A stretch of 64,000 bases of DNA, taken from Protonemura montana. Its lineage: Eukaryota > Arthropoda > Insecta > Plecoptera > Nemouridae. Made by a program: the position numbers and the translations under genes. The notes beneath the pieces were generated by a model that worked only from the letters and a program-made list of their open reading frames with translations, made no database searches and was not told where the DNA came from. Location: NCBI GenBank assembly GCA_947568835.1, contig OX387609.1:9005660-9069659 (forward strand), in the 5' to 3' direction. Position 1 is the first letter of the stretch. Every line of letters starts with the position of its first letter. Positions 60,900 to 64,000 of the stretch are shown in pieces.

Positions 60900-61215
60900 A
60901 GTGGCCGGCCAGAGCTAGTCCCGTCCTAAATACAGTTTGGCTAAGACGCCTCTGTCAGAGTCCAGATAGCGCAGTTGGTCGGCGAAGAGGTGTTTACTGA
61001 TCCAGACACGGGTACAATGTTCCAGCCGGCACGTCCATTGTGACGTCGCTTGCCCAGCCGACGCCCGGCGACGCCGTCAAGACGGGACAATTGCCACCCA
61101 AAGCACCGGAAATCTGCTTCGGACGGCCGTGGAAATGACTTTTCCGATGAAAAGATTGCTCGCAATCGAGTCTTGACACTCTGTCCACTTCGATGAGGGG
61201 GTGGGGGCGTTGAAG
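60900..61215. other. GC/CpG-rich island with overlapping minus frames
   Basis: This patch is clearly richer in GC and CpG than its surroundings, with GACGCC, GGCGACGCCG and GACGTC. Two minus frames (60941-61234, 97 codons; 60994-61293, 99 codons) overlap across it. The 97-codon one contains a conventional-looking segment around SSEKSFPRPSEADFRCFGW. No domain is recognisable and no convincing splice pair was found. It could be an exon, a CpG-rich promoter or an old repeat. Confidence 0.3.
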
Positions 61216-61299
61216 TGGGGTTCGACACAAGCAAGAGTTTGTATGGAAACTTGTCTGGACCTCGTTATCTGGATTTTGGCACCGGCTTGGCAACTTATT

Positions 61300-63660
61300 A
61301 TTATACTTACTACTTACAACTCAAGAATATTTCGTTGACAAACTATTTAGTGATAGCGAATTTATGTGATCACAGGTTGTTTAAAGTTTGTTGGTGAACT
61401 GGGAACTAGTTCTTCATTTATAAACTTATACATCCGCGTGCTTTACTTAAAAAACTGCGTGAAAGGCGTTGTTTGAAAATTTGAAGTTTAAAAGTTTGGA
61501 AATCAATGGTCTTTACCGTGCTGAAAATTTGAGTGGCAACACAAAAATCAATCAACTTCAGAAATGTTAAAATACAGAAACTTAAAATAACTACATTTGT
61601 TTGGAAATAACATTCAGGCTAGTTGGCTACCATCGTTTTTAAGCTTATATCAGCTGGGATTTTAACATAACTTCTCCATATTTTGAATACAAATCGTAAC
61701 AGTGCCGTTTATTTTAATTAACTTGAATCTAGTTGCTTCAAGACATTCGAAGTTTGTTTTGAAATTCTGTCTATGTATCCGTTTTTTATATTCTCGTAAC
61801 AAATCGACGAAGATTCTCATCTCGTTCAGCGACCGTATAATAAGATGTGCCCCAATCTTAAACCCTTGACTGGCTTTCCTGGCAGTTCACGACGAACATA
61901 GCTAAGTTCCATCAACCATGAACTTACCACTAATAACAGGTACATGCTTAGACCACCTGGCTCAATGACATGGATGCATTGTTAACATCAAAATAAATCA
62001 TATCCTACAAATTTAATAAGTACATAAATACGAGTCGTCGAGGCATCTTCCCCCTTGTGAATAACCTTTATCTTATCCCTCGAGGCATTGGGAGGTCCGG
62101 ATTCGTACCCTGGTTTGGCTGCACATTTTTCCAATCAAGTTCGTTTCCAAAAGTATGATAATAAATCTTCAAGCCATTCTTACTTTACCATTGTCTTCGT
62201 TTGAGCCTGACAAGGTTTTGAATATCGATATCAAAGTGTCAAAAAGTTGGCAAAGAAATATTTAGCACACTTACCCAATACCACTTATTTGTTGTTGTCT
62301 TCAATGTCCCAACTCACACGTGATTGAATAAAACCGCTCATTCATCACTTTTGAAAGATATTGCATTTTTTAAACAAGAATAAATGTAGTAAAATCGACC
62401 GCTATCGACAACTGAACAACTTTAACTGCTTTGGTAACGACCCGACTCAATGAAGCGACGTAGTCTAGGTACTCAGGTACATAGGTAGAAGGTAGTTAAA
62501 AGTACCTACGCTAGTAAAAGGTCAATGGCTAACACATTAAATTCGAAGCAATCCCTGTGGGTTTCAAGTATCTCAACTTAAATTGCTTGGAATTTTTGAT
62601 CTGTAGCAATAACAGGCTGTGCTGTCCGGCGTCGCTCCCTGACAAAGAGCTTTATTCTGTGATCGAGAGCATCAATTTTCTTCAAGTTTCTTTCTTTGGA
62701 AGACGGAAGATGGAGGGAGAATCAATCAGAGCAAATAAAAGATGTGGTGTCTGTCCAGTCAGGGCATTGTTGAAGATCTGTATTAATAATGGATGAAAGG
62801 CAATTGTTATTGAACTTTGGAAGTGTATTTTTCGGGGATTGGCACAATCTGTGGACGGCCACATCCAATCAAAAGACAGTTGATATTTAATTGGAATTTA
62901 TCAGTCTAGTGCAGGTTTGTTATTTCTTGATTATGAGGTCATTTGCTAGTGTAATAATAAAATAATTAAATTGTAAACAAACGTGTACCTGACTTATTCA
63001 CTCGTGATTTGGTGCCTGCAATTATTTATTTGCCTCTCACCAGGGTTTTATCATGATTTAATCAAGATCAAACTAATGCAACGATTAAATGATTTATTTT
63101 ATCTCTTTGAAATTCTGTAAAAATCCGCTAAAATTCTCAAAAATTTTTTTTCAATTAATAAAAGTTTTCACTTGAGGTTTTCTTGGAACTTTGCTCATTC
63201 TCATCAGATCTAATTCTTACCTTGCTTTAATCGCATTATTCTGAAGAAATATTGTAAAGTTTTGGTTTATGGGCAATAAATTTATTAAACAATTTACAGC
63301 TCCAATGTTTGGTTTTCAGTAGCGGTTTAAAATTCGATGAGTCGAGAATTCACATCGATTTAAAAATTGCTATTTACGAGCAATCCTATGAGAAACAAAA
63401 ATATTGCAGACGCAATTTTCCCTCTCAATAACTAATGCAAGACAAGTAATTGTTAAAAAATGTAGGAGAAAGATACAAAAACGTCCCAAGAAATTTACAA
63501 CATTCTTATCTAAATTTTAACAAAATTCAGAAGTTTTCGAACGTTCTAATTTCTGATCAGCTGAAAAATAAATTTAATATAAAAAACAACAAAGCCCCTC
63601 GCTTTCATTAAAGTGTACGTTAATCTATTCATTCTCTTCGTTGATATTCCCATGTTTATT
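61300..63660. other. No supported gene; AT-rich spacer
   Basis: Only short frames. GGGTACGAATCCGGACC on the minus strand near 62095-62112 resembles a tRNA B box but lacks a D-arm upstream. No transposon ends or RNA genes were seen. Confidence 0.4.
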
Positions 63661-63669
63661 CTAACTCGA

Positions 63670-63882
63670 CTGGGATGCTCGTCTTGAATGTGACCCGAAG
63701 ACTCACGAGCAGCTCCGAACATCCCCGATTCCTGTCTGCTGACAACGCTGCCCTGTCGTACTCGCCAGTCGCTCAGCACGTTTCACCGCGGAAGGTGCTG
63801 CTCCCGGTGTCCTCATTCAGGACCAACTCGCGCTCGCGGAGTCATTTACACCTTGTCGCGTCTTCTCCTGCGAATCAAAGTT
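63670..63882. other. GC-rich patch with overlapping plus and minus frames, possible exon
   Basis: GC- and CpG-rich sequence of about 210 bases in AT-rich DNA. Plus (63675-63884, 69 codons) and minus (63546-63779, 77 codons) frames overlap. On the minus strand TTTGATTCGCAG at about 63870-63882 looks like a weak splice acceptor leading into the patch. No known domain is visible in any frame. The patch lies close to the window end, so any gene may continue outside. Confidence 0.25.
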
Positions 63883-64000
63883 GACTCATTATTTGCAAAG
63901 TATTTTGTTAATTTTAAAAGTTTTTTAAGATAAAAATACTCTGCAGTAATTTGCATGAATATCGACTATTTTCGCAATTTTCAACAAATATTTTCTCTGA

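Noticed and set aside
62095-62112. tRNA gene on the minus strand from a B-box-like site
   Set aside because: No A box or cloverleaf can be built upstream on that strand.

Overview
The window looks like intergenic or deep intronic DNA from an animal, most likely an invertebrate and possibly an arthropod. It is AT-rich throughout. The longest open frame is about 145 codons, and the only recognisable protein homology belongs to decayed retrotransposons. No multi-exon cellular gene could be supported on either strand. The arthropod guess rests on two things: the 5S-like head of the local SINE reads most like protostome/arthropod 5S rRNA, and the non-LTR fragments end in ATT or AAAT microsatellite tails. 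Confidence in the taxon is moderate to low.

What can be identified is mostly repeat-derived. At least five copies of one SINE-like family lie at about 0.07, 1.3-2.1, 34.5, 37.0 and 39.7-40.2 kb. The two fullest copies carry a 5S-rRNA-like head read on the minus strand, and one is split by an insertion with an AAAT tail. Six 5'-truncated non-LTR retrotransposon 3' ends (11.2, 29.1, 30.0, 36.4, 57.3 and 60.1 kb) share a C-terminal block around F/Y/L-N-x-L-P, followed by ATT or AAAT tails. A seventh fragment, at 41.3-41.56 kb on the minus strand, is a frameshifted Jockey-like reverse transcriptase remnant. At 38.84-39.16 kb a tRNA-like element contains a 72-nt near-cloverleaf, a second B box and a duplicated end motif.

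Tandem repeats are plentiful: 10-bp and 19-bp units at 26 kb, a 74-bp unit at 35.2 kb, a long GGTT array at 36.1 kb, a G-rich 14-bp array at 46.5 kb and a very homogeneous 45-bp array at 55.5 kb. Short patches richer in GC and CpG (9.5, 46.3, 61.0 and 63.7 kb) break the AT-rich background and are the best places to look for exons or promoters. A cluster of CACGTG boxes next to a CRE palindrome at 37.4 kb is the best regulatory candidate. A 41-codon membrane-type small ORF at 56.2 kb (minus) is the best candidate for an unannotated small gene.

The parts do not form a pathway or operon. The window reads as a layered record of retrotransposon insertion and repeat expansion, with a few short islands of possible function.
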